From the NCBI GenBank assembly GCA_027482795.1, contig JAIXVS010000044.1:1-5032 (forward strand): DNA of 5,032 nucleotides. Direction: 5' to 3'. The notes under the pieces were generated by a model. The model worked only from the letters and a program-made list of their open reading frames with translations, had not been told where the DNA came from and made no database searches. The translations under genes were made by a program, and so were the position numbers. Positions 1 through 4,669 of the stretch are shown piece after piece. Position 1 is the first letter of the stretch. Every line of letters starts with the position of its first letter. The stretch comes from Rhodobacter sp. GTDB taxonomy: Bacteria > Pseudomonadota > Alphaproteobacteria > Rhodobacterales > Rhodobacteraceae.

Positions 1-202
1 CGGCTATGCGCTGGGCGTGGGTGAGGTGAAACTGACAGGCATGGTGCGGCCAGACCGTAAGATGCTGCGTTATTTCGTCGATTTCACCAAGACTGTCGAA
101 AACCGCCGTCTGACCATGGGGGTCGCCAACGGCCGGGTCGAGGCCGATGGCGATGTCATTTATCAGGTGACCGATATGAAAGTGGCGCTATCGGCCACCT
201 GA
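1..202 (+). CDS. fabA: 3-hydroxydecanoyl-[ACP] dehydratase/isomerase FabA, C-terminal part (5' end outside window)
   Basis: The visible 66 codons (frame 2, from position 2 to the TGA at 200-202) are the end of FabA. This cytosolic hot-dog-fold enzyme dehydrates 3-hydroxydecanoyl-ACP and isomerises trans-2- to cis-3-decenoyl-ACP, the branch point to unsaturated fatty acids. Recognition rests on the strand ALGVGEVKLTG followed by the NRRLTMGVANGRVEADGDVIY block and an ending DMKVALSAT. These closely follow the end of E. coli FabA (ALGVGEVKFTG, VNRRLIMGLADG, DLKVGL). The catalytic His and Asp lie upstream of the window and cannot be checked. A GTG at 17 could be mistaken for a start, but the homology runs through it. 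The gene ends 3 nt from the tail of the converging minus-strand gene, whereas fabB would be expected next. Identification is firm. Confidence 0.93.
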   Translation, partial: GYALGVGEVKLTGMVRPDRKMLRYFVDFTKTVENRRLTMGVANGRVEADGDVIYQVTDMKVALSAT

Positions 203-205
203 TCG

Positions 206-856
206 TCACTCGACCTTGATCAGCGGCTGCTGAAGGCCAACCAACGGGCGGTTTTCGGGGGCATAGAACCCGGTGCCGTCGACATGTTTGGCCCCCATGA
301 ACAGCATCCCCGGCGTATCTTGCCGGACATGTAGCAGATCATGGTCCACCACAAAGGCACTGCCTTCGACATATTTCAGCAGCGCACAGGGCTTGCCCAG
401 AATGTCGCGCACCTCGCCCACCACAAAGGGGCCGTCGCCACAGGCCCCAGGCGGCATCTGGTTCATCTGCGCCACCATGGGTTCGGCCAGAATGGTCAGA
501 GTCAGCTTGCGGTTCAGCACATAGTCCTGCGACCATGCCCCTGCGGCGGCAGGATTTGGCCCATGCCAAACCACTTCGCCCGCAAAGTCATAGGATGCGG
601 CGGGCACCTGACAGGCCGGGTCGGCAAAGACGCTGATACTGGCCGCAAATCCACCCGCCGCGTCATAGGTGAAATCGCGGGTCAGATAACTAGCCGTGGG
701 CGCGCCGCCCTCAGGGTTCGCCTGCGGGCGCAGTTCGCATCCGATCGAGACCCAGTGGCCGACAATGCGCGCTTGCAGCCCCTCCAGCGACAGATCCTGC
801 GCCAGCGAGGGGCCGCACAGCAAGACAGCAAGACAAGTGAACAAAGGACGGTGCAT
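206..856 (-). CDS. secreted APCDD1-domain-like protein
   Basis: A 216-residue protein with a Sec signal peptide: a short basic start (MHR), a hydrophobic core (residues 4-14) and a probable cleavage after SLA (residue 19). LLCG is not a good lipobox, so a periplasmic or secreted soluble protein is more likely than a lipoprotein. The mature part has four cysteines (C40, C82, C139, C157). The pattern is W35-V-S-x-x-C40-E-x-R-P, then R60-x-F, D79-P-x-C82-x-x-P, a glycine at 93, G137-A-C139-G-D-G, V-G-E-V-R-D and K-P-C157-A-L-L. From memory, this is the order and spacing of the APCDD1 domain (APCDDC), found in the animal Wnt inhibitor APCDD1 and scattered bacterial proteins. The even cysteine count suggests two disulfides. 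Start: ATG at 854-856, with a GGAGA ribosome site 7 nt upstream. It diverges from the HxlR gene across 82 nt. Family membership is an unaligned pattern match, and the function in bacteria is unknown to me. Confidence 0.72.
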   Translation of the reverse strand: MHRPLFTCLAVLLCGPSLAQDLSLEGLQARIVGHWVSIGCELRPQANPEGGAPTASYLTRDFTYDAAGGFAASISVFADPACQVPAASYDFAGEVVWHGPNPAAAGAWSQDYVLNRKLTLTILAEPMVAQMNQMPPGACGDGPFVVGEVRDILGKPCALLKYVEGSAFVVDHDLLHVRQDTPGMLFMGAKHVDGTGFYAPENRPLVGLQQPLIKVE

Positions 857-863
857 CGCAGAT

Positions 864-868
864 TCTCC
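864..868 (-). promoter_or_regulatory. ribosome binding site of the APCDD1-like gene
   Basis: On the minus strand GGAGA stands 7 nt before the ATG at 856. It is a good Shine-Dalgarno match and supports this start, which also gives an intact signal peptide. Confidence 0.7.
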
Positions 869-871
869 ATA

Positions 872-900
872 TTGACGATCCGGCCAGCATGGCCAATAAT
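872..900 (+). promoter_or_regulatory. predicted sigma70-type promoter of the HxlR-family regulator
   Basis: A -35 box TTGACG (872-877) and a -10 box AATAAT (895-900) are separated by exactly 17 nt, each one or two bases off consensus. Transcription would start near 907, about 30 nt before the regulator's ATG. This is one of the two best promoter-like sequences in the window. The minus-strand reading of the same stretch has GATTAT at 896-901 as a possible opposing -10, without a good -35, so the two divergent promoters may overlap. Confidence 0.55.
882..894. promoter_or_regulatory. inverted repeat inside the promoter spacer, candidate operator
   Basis: GGCCA (882-886) and TGGCC (890-894) are perfect inverted arms around a 3-nt centre. 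They lie wholly between the -35 and -10 boxes and abut the -10. A dimeric repressor bound here would block RNA polymerase. HxlR-family proteins are dimers that commonly control their own and the divergent gene, so autoregulation is plausible, but binding is inferred. Confidence 0.4.
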
Positions 901-914
901 CTGGTTATGGCAAC

Positions 915-942
915 TAGTCATGATTTTCTGAGGTAGTCATGA
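915..942 (+). repeat. direct repeat TAGTCATGA, 19-bp period, overlapping the regulator's start codon
   Basis: Two exact copies of the 9-mer TAGTCATGA lie at 915-923 and 934-942, 19 bp apart (close to two helical turns). The second copy contains the ATG of the regulator gene (939-941) and directly follows its GAGG ribosome site (930-933). The first copy has its own ATG, but that frame stops after three codons. The repeats could be half-sites for a regulator or chance. Confidence 0.4.
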
Positions 943-1295
943 AAAACGGACAAATGGCCCCCGACCCGGCGCAGGATTGCCCAGTGACCCATTGCCTGCA
1001 GGTGGTGGGGGGCAAGTGGAAACCCGTGATCCTGTTTTGCATCGCGGGCGGGGTGGACCGGTTCGGCGTGATGCTGCGCGCCATTCCGGGCATCACCAAG
1101 CAGATGCTGACCCAACAACTGCGCGAATTGGAACAGGATGGCATCCTGCGCCGCACTGTTCATCCTGTCGTGCCGCCAAAGGTCGATTATGACCTGACAG
1201 CGCGCGGTCAAACCCTGCTGCCGCTGATCGGGGTCATGCGGGATTGGGGGCTGGCCGACATGCAGTGGCACAAGGGCGCGCGGGCGGCCGAATAA
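939..1295 (+). CDS. HxlR-family winged helix-turn-helix transcriptional regulator
   Basis: A 118-residue cytoplasmic DNA-binding protein, typical HxlR length. It opens with the family signature D-C14-P-V...L-x-V-V-G-G-K-W-K-P (residues 13-29). A helix-turn-helix follows at about residues 40-68 (RFGVMLRAIPGITKQMLTQQ, then LRELEQDGILRR) and a wing at about 70-90 with VPPKVDYDLTARG, matching the usual VPPrVeYxLTxxG. C14 aligns with the conserved cysteine that senses electrophiles or oxidants in Bacillus HypR and YodB. C19 and C34 are additional. Members bind as dimers and often control a divergent neighbour, here the APCDD1-like gene. Start: ATG at 939, with GAGG 5 nt upstream. The gene ends 62 nt before fabB on the same strand, so read-through into fabB-fabI is likely. 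Family call is firm; the ligand and targets are unknown. Confidence 0.9.
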   Translation: MKNGQMAPDPAQDCPVTHCLQVVGGKWKPVILFCIAGGVDRFGVMLRAIPGITKQMLTQQLRELEQDGILRRTVHPVVPPKVDYDLTARGQTLLPLIGVMRDWGLADMQWHKGARAAE

Positions 1296-1343
1296 TCTGG
1301 TGGTATTCTGCCCCACAGATTTGTAAACATCACGCAAGCAGAC

Positions 1344-1350
1344 AGGAGGG
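1344..1350 (+). promoter_or_regulatory. strong ribosome binding site of fabB
   Basis: AGGAGGG stands 7 nt before the ATG at 1358, a near-perfect Shine-Dalgarno. It decides the fabB start against the upstream in-frame ATG at 1244, which lies inside the regulator gene. The rest of the 62-nt gap (1296-1357) shows no convincing promoter: TATTCT at 1304-1309 and TGTAAA at 1322-1327 lack good -35 partners. No terminator hairpin is seen. Confidence 0.8.
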
Positions 1351-1357
1351 TAGGACC

Positions 1358-2587
1358 ATGCGCCGCGTTGTCATCACTGGGATCGGGATCATTTCATCCA
1401 TCGGCAACAATGCCGCCGAGGTAGAGGCAAGCCTGCGGGCGGGCAAATCGGGGATCGTTTTTGCCCCCGAATATGCCGAGCATGGCTTTCGCAGCCAAGT
1501 GCACGGGATGCCGCAGATTGTTCTAGAAGACCATATCGACAAGCGTGATTTGCGGTTTATGGGGCCAGGGGCGGCCTATAACTTTTTGGCCATGCAGCAG
1601 GCCATTGCCGATTCTGGGCTGGAAGACAGCGATGTGTCGAACGAACGTACGGGCCTTGTCATGGGGTCTGGCGGGCCTTCGACCAGTAACTTTTTCCAAG
1701 CCTTTGATGCCGTCATCAACAAAGGCGCGCCCAAAAAGATGGGGCCGTTTATGGTGACCCGCTGCATGAGCAGCACCAATTCTGCCTGCCTTGCCACGCC
1801 GTTTAAGATTAAAGGCGTGAATTATTCGATCACCTCTGCCTGCTCTACCTCGGCGCATTGCATCGGCAACGGGGTCGAGCAAATTCAGATGGGCAAGCAG
1901 GATATTGTTTTCGCAGGCGGCGGCGAGGAGCTGGATTGGACGCTGTCGTGCCTGTTCGATGCGATGGGGGCGATGTCGTCCAAGTATAACGACACGCCAA
2001 CCACCGCCTCGCGCACCTATGATGCCACCCGCGATGGCTTTGTCATTGCAGGCGGAGGCGGGGTTGTGGTGCTGGAAGAGTTGTCGCACGCCTTGGCGCG
2101 CGGGGCCAAGATTTATGGCGAAGTCACGGGCTATGGTGCGACATCTGACGGGCACGATATGGTGGCCCCCAGTGGCGAGGGCGGCGAGCGGTCGATGCGG
2201 CTTGCCTTGTCGACCCTGCCTGCGGGACGCAAAATTGACTATATCAACAGCCACGGTACATCTACCGTGGTGGGCGATGTCACCGAAATGGAGGCTATCC
2301 GCCGTGTGTTTGGGCGCGGTCATACTCCGCCTACCGCTTCGACCAAATCGCTGACGGGCCATTCGCTGGGCGCGACAGGCGTGCATGAGGCGATTTATTC
2401 GCTGCTGATGATGCAGGGCAATTTCATCGCCGCATCGGCCAATATCACCACGCTAGACCCTGCGCTGGACCCATCCGAAATTGTGATGACCCTGCGCGAG
2501 AATGTGGAATTGGACAGCGTTCTGTCGAACTCTTTCGGCTTTGGCGGCACGAACGCCACGCTGGTTATGTCGAAATACAAGGGATAA
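1358..2587 (+). CDS. fabB: 3-oxoacyl-[ACP] synthase I (beta-ketoacyl-ACP synthase I)
   Basis: A 409-residue thiolase-fold condensing enzyme of the cytosol, close to the 406 of E. coli FabB. It condenses acyl-ACP with malonyl-ACP and is the enzyme that elongates cis-3-decenoyl-ACP made by FabA. The Cys-His-His triad is visible: C162 in YSITSACSTSAHC, H299 in INSHGTSTVVGD and H335 in KSLTGHSLGATG, with the helper lysine K330. The glycine-rich end NSFGFGGTNATLV holds the gatekeeper phenylalanine region. The start MRRVVITGIG is standard and has a strong ribosome site. fabI follows after 5 nt, so the two are one operon. FabB rather than FabF is favoured by the fabA/fabI context and the HGTSTVVGDVTEMEAI motif. 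The break between fabA and fabB is unusual. Confidence 0.95.
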   Translation: MRRVVITGIGIISSIGNNAAEVEASLRAGKSGIVFAPEYAEHGFRSQVHGMPQIVLEDHIDKRDLRFMGPGAAYNFLAMQQAIADSGLEDSDVSNERTGLVMGSGGPSTSNFFQAFDAVINKGAPKKMGPFMVTRCMSSTNSACLATPFKIKGVNYSITSACSTSAHCIGNGVEQIQMGKQDIVFAGGGEELDWTLSCLFDAMGAMSSKYNDTPTTASRTYDATRDGFVIAGGGGVVVLEELSHALARGAKIYGEVTGYGATSDGHDMVAPSGEGGERSMRLALSTLPAGRKIDYINSHGTSTVVGDVTEMEAIRRVFGRGHTPPTASTKSLTGHSLGATGVHEAIYSLLMMQGNFIAASANITTLDPALDPSEIVMTLRENVELDSVLSNSFGFGGTNATLVMSKYKG

Positions 2588-2592
2588 GCGCG

Positions 2593-3381
2593 ATGGCTGA
2601 TCTGATGAAGGGCAAACGCGGGCTGGTGATGGGGGTCGCGAACGAGCGATCCATCGCTTGGGGCATTGCATCCGCCTTGGCGGCCGAGGGGGCCGAACTG
2701 GCCTTTTCCTATCAAGGCGACGCGTTTGGCAAGCGGGTGGAACCACTCGCGGCATCAGTGGGCAGTGATTTTCTGGTCGATGTCGATGTGTCGGATGATG
2801 CCAGCCTTGATGCCTGCTTTGGCGCGCTGAAAGCCCGCTGGGGCACGATGGATTTTCTGATCCATGCGATTGCTTATTCGGATAAGAACGAACTTACGGG
2901 GCGGTTTATCAACACCTCGCGCGGGAACTTTTCCAACAGCCTTGCGATTTCCTGCTTTAGTTTTATTGACGTCTCGCGCCGCGCATCGGAACTGATGCCA
3001 AACGGCGGCAGCCTAATCACGCTGACCTACGGCGGATCAAACCGCGTAACCCCCAATTACAACGTGATGGGTGTCGCCAAGGCTGCGCTGGAATCTGCCA
3101 CGCGGTACCTTGCCAACGATCTTGGGCCGCAGCAAATTCGCGTCAATGCCATCAGCCCGGGCCCAATGAAAACGCTCGCGGGCGCGGCCATTGGCGGCGC
3201 GCGCGCCACTTTCCGCCATACCGAAGCCAACGCCCCGATGCGGGCAAATGCCACGCTAGAGGCTATTGGCGGAACAGCGGTTTGGCTGTGCAGCGATTGG
3301 GGCAATTGCACCAGCGGCGAAGTGGTGCATGTTGATTGCGGCTTCCACGTGTTGGGGATGCCGCAGCAGGAAAACCTGTAA
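2593..3381 (+). CDS. fabI: enoyl-[ACP] reductase (NADH)
   Basis: A 262-residue short-chain dehydrogenase-type enzyme that reduces trans-2-enoyl-ACP with NADH, the last step of each elongation cycle. The nucleotide motif of FabI is seen as G14-V-A-N-E-R-S20-I-A-W-G24. The catalytic residues Y146, Y156 and K163 (YGGSNRVTPNYNVMGVAK) fall at exactly the E. coli FabI numbers. SPGPMKTLA at about 188-196 is the substrate-loop motif. At the place of E. coli G93, where substitution gives triclosan resistance, the sequence reads HAIAYSDK, with Ala. Alanine here is common in other FabI proteins, so resistance should not be inferred. The start lies 5 nt after the fabB stop, with AAGGG overlapping the fabB end as ribosome site, implying coupled expression. 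Confidence 0.95.
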   Translation: MADLMKGKRGLVMGVANERSIAWGIASALAAEGAELAFSYQGDAFGKRVEPLAASVGSDFLVDVDVSDDASLDACFGALKARWGTMDFLIHAIAYSDKNELTGRFINTSRGNFSNSLAISCFSFIDVSRRASELMPNGGSLITLTYGGSNRVTPNYNVMGVAKAALESATRYLANDLGPQQIRVNAISPGPMKTLAGAAIGGARATFRHTEANAPMRANATLEAIGGTAVWLCSDWGNCTSGEVVHVDCGFHVLGMPQQENL

Positions 3382-3402
3382 GCGGCGGTTTGGCGACACT
3401 GT

Positions 3403-3426
3403 GCCTGCGGCGCGGATATTTGGGCC
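3403..3426. repeat. GC-rich CxGCGxGGATATTT intergenic element
   Basis: Between fabI and the VOC gene (64-nt gap) stands GCCTGCGGCGCGGATATTT followed by GGGCC, then a purine-rich stretch GTGAAAGGG. From memory, it resembles a short motif (about CTCCGGCGGGGATATTT) that recurs between genes in many Rhodobacteraceae genomes. Its function is not known to me; a promoter or processing signal is possible. A small hairpin just before it (GGC...GCC, 3392-3405) has no T-run, so a factor-independent terminator for fabI is not supported. Confidence 0.4.
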
Positions 3427-3445
3427 TATGTGAAAGGGCTAAGCG

Positions 3446-3850
3446 ATGAATAAGATGATTTTTGTAACTTTGCCCGTGTCTGACATGGCCCGCGCGCGCG
3501 TGTTTTACGAGGCTTTGGGCTGGCGTATCAATGATGCCTTCAGCAGCGATACGTCGGCCTGTGTTGTGGTGTCGGATGCAATCTATTTCATGTTGGCCAC
3601 GCATGACGCCTTTCGCGCGCAGTCGCAGAGGCCCTTGGTTTTGCCCAGTGAGGGGGCGAATGCGTTGATCGCCCTGTCGTGCGAGACGCGCGACGAGGTG
3701 GATGCGATGACCGATGCCGCCACCAAGGCGGGCGGCGCATCGCTGCACGATGCCGAAGATTTGGGCTTTATGTATTCGCGCGCCTTTGCCGACCCCGATG
3801 GCAATGGCTTTGGCCCGTTTTGGATGGATCCTGCGGCGGCAAATGGCTGA
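3446..3850 (+). CDS. VOC-family (glyoxalase/dioxygenase-fold) protein, COG3607-like
   Basis: A 134-residue single-chain protein with the paired beta-alpha-beta-beta-beta layout of the vicinal oxygen chelate superfamily. It has IFVTLPVSDMARARVFYEAL at residues 5-24, the central segment DAIYFMLATHDAF at 44-56, the second module from about 72 (ALIALSCETRDEVDAM), and the ending GFMYSRAFADPDGNGFGPFWMDP. This resembles the COG3607 'predicted lactoylglutathione lyase' group. In many members the end reads DGHxWExxWMD, with Glu as metal ligand; here that place is G123, and no His occurs at the first strand. A metal-dependent glyoxalase activity is therefore doubtful, and binding of a small molecule is more likely. 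ATG at 3446 has AAAGGG 7 nt upstream. The gene stops 3 nt from the 3' end of the opposing tRNA. Substrate unknown. Confidence 0.82.
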   Translation: MNKMIFVTLPVSDMARARVFYEALGWRINDAFSSDTSACVVVSDAIYFMLATHDAFRAQSQRPLVLPSEGANALIALSCETRDEVDAMTDAATKAGGASLHDAEDLGFMYSRAFADPDGNGFGPFWMDPAAANG

Positions 3851-3853
3851 TTT

Positions 3854-3927
3854 TGGAGCGGGCAGCGGGAATCGAACCCGCGTCTTTAGCTTGGAAGGCT
3901 AAGGTCTTACCATTACACAATGCCCGC
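3854..3927 (-). tRNA. tRNA-Gly (anticodon TCC), CCA encoded
   Basis: A 74-nt tRNA on the minus strand. The acceptor arms GCGGGCA (3927-3921) and TGCCCGC (3864-3858) pair fully, with discriminator T at 3857 as usual for bacterial glycine tRNAs, and an encoded CCA at 3856-3854. The anticodon stem TTAGC/GCTAA closes the 7-nt loop CTTCCAA with anticodon TCC at 3895-3893, reading GGA/GGG codons. The T arm is GCGGG-TTCGATT-CCCGC. The sequence is very close to E. coli glyT. It lies 34 nt downstream of the SRAP stop on the same strand and tail-to-tail with the VOC gene. No T-rich terminator follows; downstream DNA is the antisense of the VOC gene. Confidence 0.97.
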
Positions 3928-3936
3928 GTTAAGGCT

Positions 3937-3965
3937 CTTTTAGCACCCGCGCGCGGGATGCTCAA
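3937..3965 (-). promoter_or_regulatory. predicted promoter of tRNA-Gly
   Basis: On the minus strand TTGAGC (3965-3960) and TAAAAG (3942-3937) are separated by exactly 17 nt, each 4 of 6 against consensus. Transcription would start near 3930, giving a leader of only about 3 nt before the tRNA 5' end. The -35 box overlaps the stop codon of the SRAP gene (3964-3962). Placement directly before the mature tRNA makes it credible, although unproven. Confidence 0.5.
3946..3957. repeat. perfect 12-bp palindrome CCCGCGCGCGGG
   Basis: A perfect 12-bp palindrome, extendable by GCA/TGC (3943-3945 and 3959-3961) with a one-base bulge. It sits just after the SRAP stop and inside the spacer of the predicted tRNA promoter. 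It could form a hairpin at the end of the SRAP transcript, but no T-run follows on either strand, so it is not a canonical factor-independent terminator. Confidence 0.45.
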
Positions 3966-4609
3966 GCGGGGATTGGGTCAATCAGATGCGCGCCTGATGC
4001 GCGGTTAGAGTTGACCTCTACCCCCACGCGGTGGCTTTGGATCACCCCCGCACTTGCCCGCATCAGCGGTGCCGCGCCATGCCCAGCCTCGCCCAGCCAC
4101 AGCGGCCAATCGGGTTCTTCTAGGATCACAGGTTCGCGGTCATGGATATGGGCCATGTCTGCGCCAGCCTCAGTGGTGACAACTGCCAAAGTGTCGATAT
4201 TTCCCCAGCTTTGCCACAGCGCAGCAAAGGCAAAGGGCGCACCATCGCGGCGCGTGATGTACCATGGCAGGCGGGATTTATCTGGGCCTGCCGACCATTC
4301 GTAAAACCCCGATGCGGGCAGGATGCAGCGGCGCATGCGGATCGCCTCGCGGAAGGCGGGTTTGATGGCCACAGTCTCGGCGCGGGCATTGATGATCAGC
4401 GGGCCATCGGTGGCGGATTTGTACCACGCGGGAATGAACCCCCAGCGCATGGGGCGCAGATGCCGCGCCGTGCCACCCGTCACAACGGCAACGCTTTGTG
4501 TGGGGCAGAGATTGTAGTTTGGCCCCTGCGGTAGGTCATTTGCCAGCGCCGCACCAAACAGGCGCGCCATTGCCTCGGTTGGGTGGGTTATGGTCAGCCT
4601 GCCGCACAT
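3962..4609 (-). CDS. SRAP-family abasic-site DNA-protein crosslink protein (YedK/HMCES type)
   Basis: A 215-residue cytosolic protein of the SOS response-associated peptidase family (E. coli YedK is about 220). These proteins use the N-terminal cysteine, exposed after Met removal, to form a stable crosslink with abasic sites in single-stranded DNA and so shield them. All key residues are visible: C2 in MCGRL, N74 in INARAET, E104 in ASGFYEW and H156 in AHIHDREPVIL. PMRWGFIPAW (53-62) is the usual DNA-binding segment. The start is set by the MCGR motif: an upstream extension to 4984 is open, but it would bury the catalytic cysteine. No Shine-Dalgarno precedes this ATG. No alphaproteobacterial SOS box of the GTTC-N7-GTTC type is seen upstream, so LexA control is not supported. 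tRNA-Gly follows 34 nt downstream. Confidence 0.94.
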   Translation of the reverse strand: MCGRLTITHPTEAMARLFGAALANDLPQGPNYNLCPTQSVAVVTGGTARHLRPMRWGFIPAWYKSATDGPLIINARAETVAIKPAFREAIRMRRCILPASGFYEWSAGPDKSRLPWYITRRDGAPFAFAALWQSWGNIDTLAVVTTEAGADMAHIHDREPVILEEPDWPLWLGEAGHGAAPLMRASAGVIQSHRVGVEVNSNRASGAHLIDPIPA

Positions 4610-4669
4610 TGCACTGTGATAGCGGCAATTTCCATTGACCAAAAGCCTGCATTTGGGCAAAAGGCGGGC
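4610..4669. promoter_or_regulatory. divergent 60-bp promoter region between SRAP and DUF952 genes
   Basis: Both genes must start transcription in or beside this 60-nt gap. On the plus strand TTGACC (4635-4640) is a fair -35 but has no convincing -10 at 16-18 nt. On the minus strand TATCAC (4621-4616) is a possible -10 that would start transcription at the SRAP ATG itself, giving a leaderless message; its -35 (TTTTGG) is poor. The DUF952 gene has AAAAGG (4659-4664) 5 nt before its ATG. Only the ribosome site is well supported. Confidence 0.3.

Noticed and set aside
200..222. TGATC/GATCA inverted repeat after fabA as a terminator
   Set aside because: Five-base AT-rich arms with a 13-nt loop and no T-run; too weak.
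341..931. 196-codon open frame on the plus strand opposite the APCDD1-like gene
   Set aside because: No signal peptide, domain or ribosome site; it lies antisense to a gene with a clear signal peptide and domain pattern and runs into the regulator's promoter.
1523..2386. 287-codon minus-strand open frame inside fabB
   Set aside because: Arg/His/Gly-rich composition typical of an antisense shadow of a GC-rich gene; fabB on the other strand has all catalytic residues.
2866..2895. Ala instead of Gly at the FabI triclosan-resistance position
   Set aside because: Alanine at this place is normal in many FabI proteins and does not by itself mean resistance.
3392..3405. Small GGC...GCC hairpin as fabI terminator
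   Set aside because: Short bulged stem with no following T-run.
3263..3748. 161-codon minus-strand frame across the fabI-VOC gap
   Set aside because: Low-complexity basic composition, antisense to two recognised genes, no family resemblance.
3679..4008. Plus-strand frame encoding RAAGIEPASLAWKAK
   Set aside because: This is the translated antisense of tRNA-Gly, a known source of false protein annotations.
4610..4669. LexA/SOS box for the SRAP gene
   Set aside because: No GTTC-N7-GTTC or GAAC-N7-GAAC arrangement is present.
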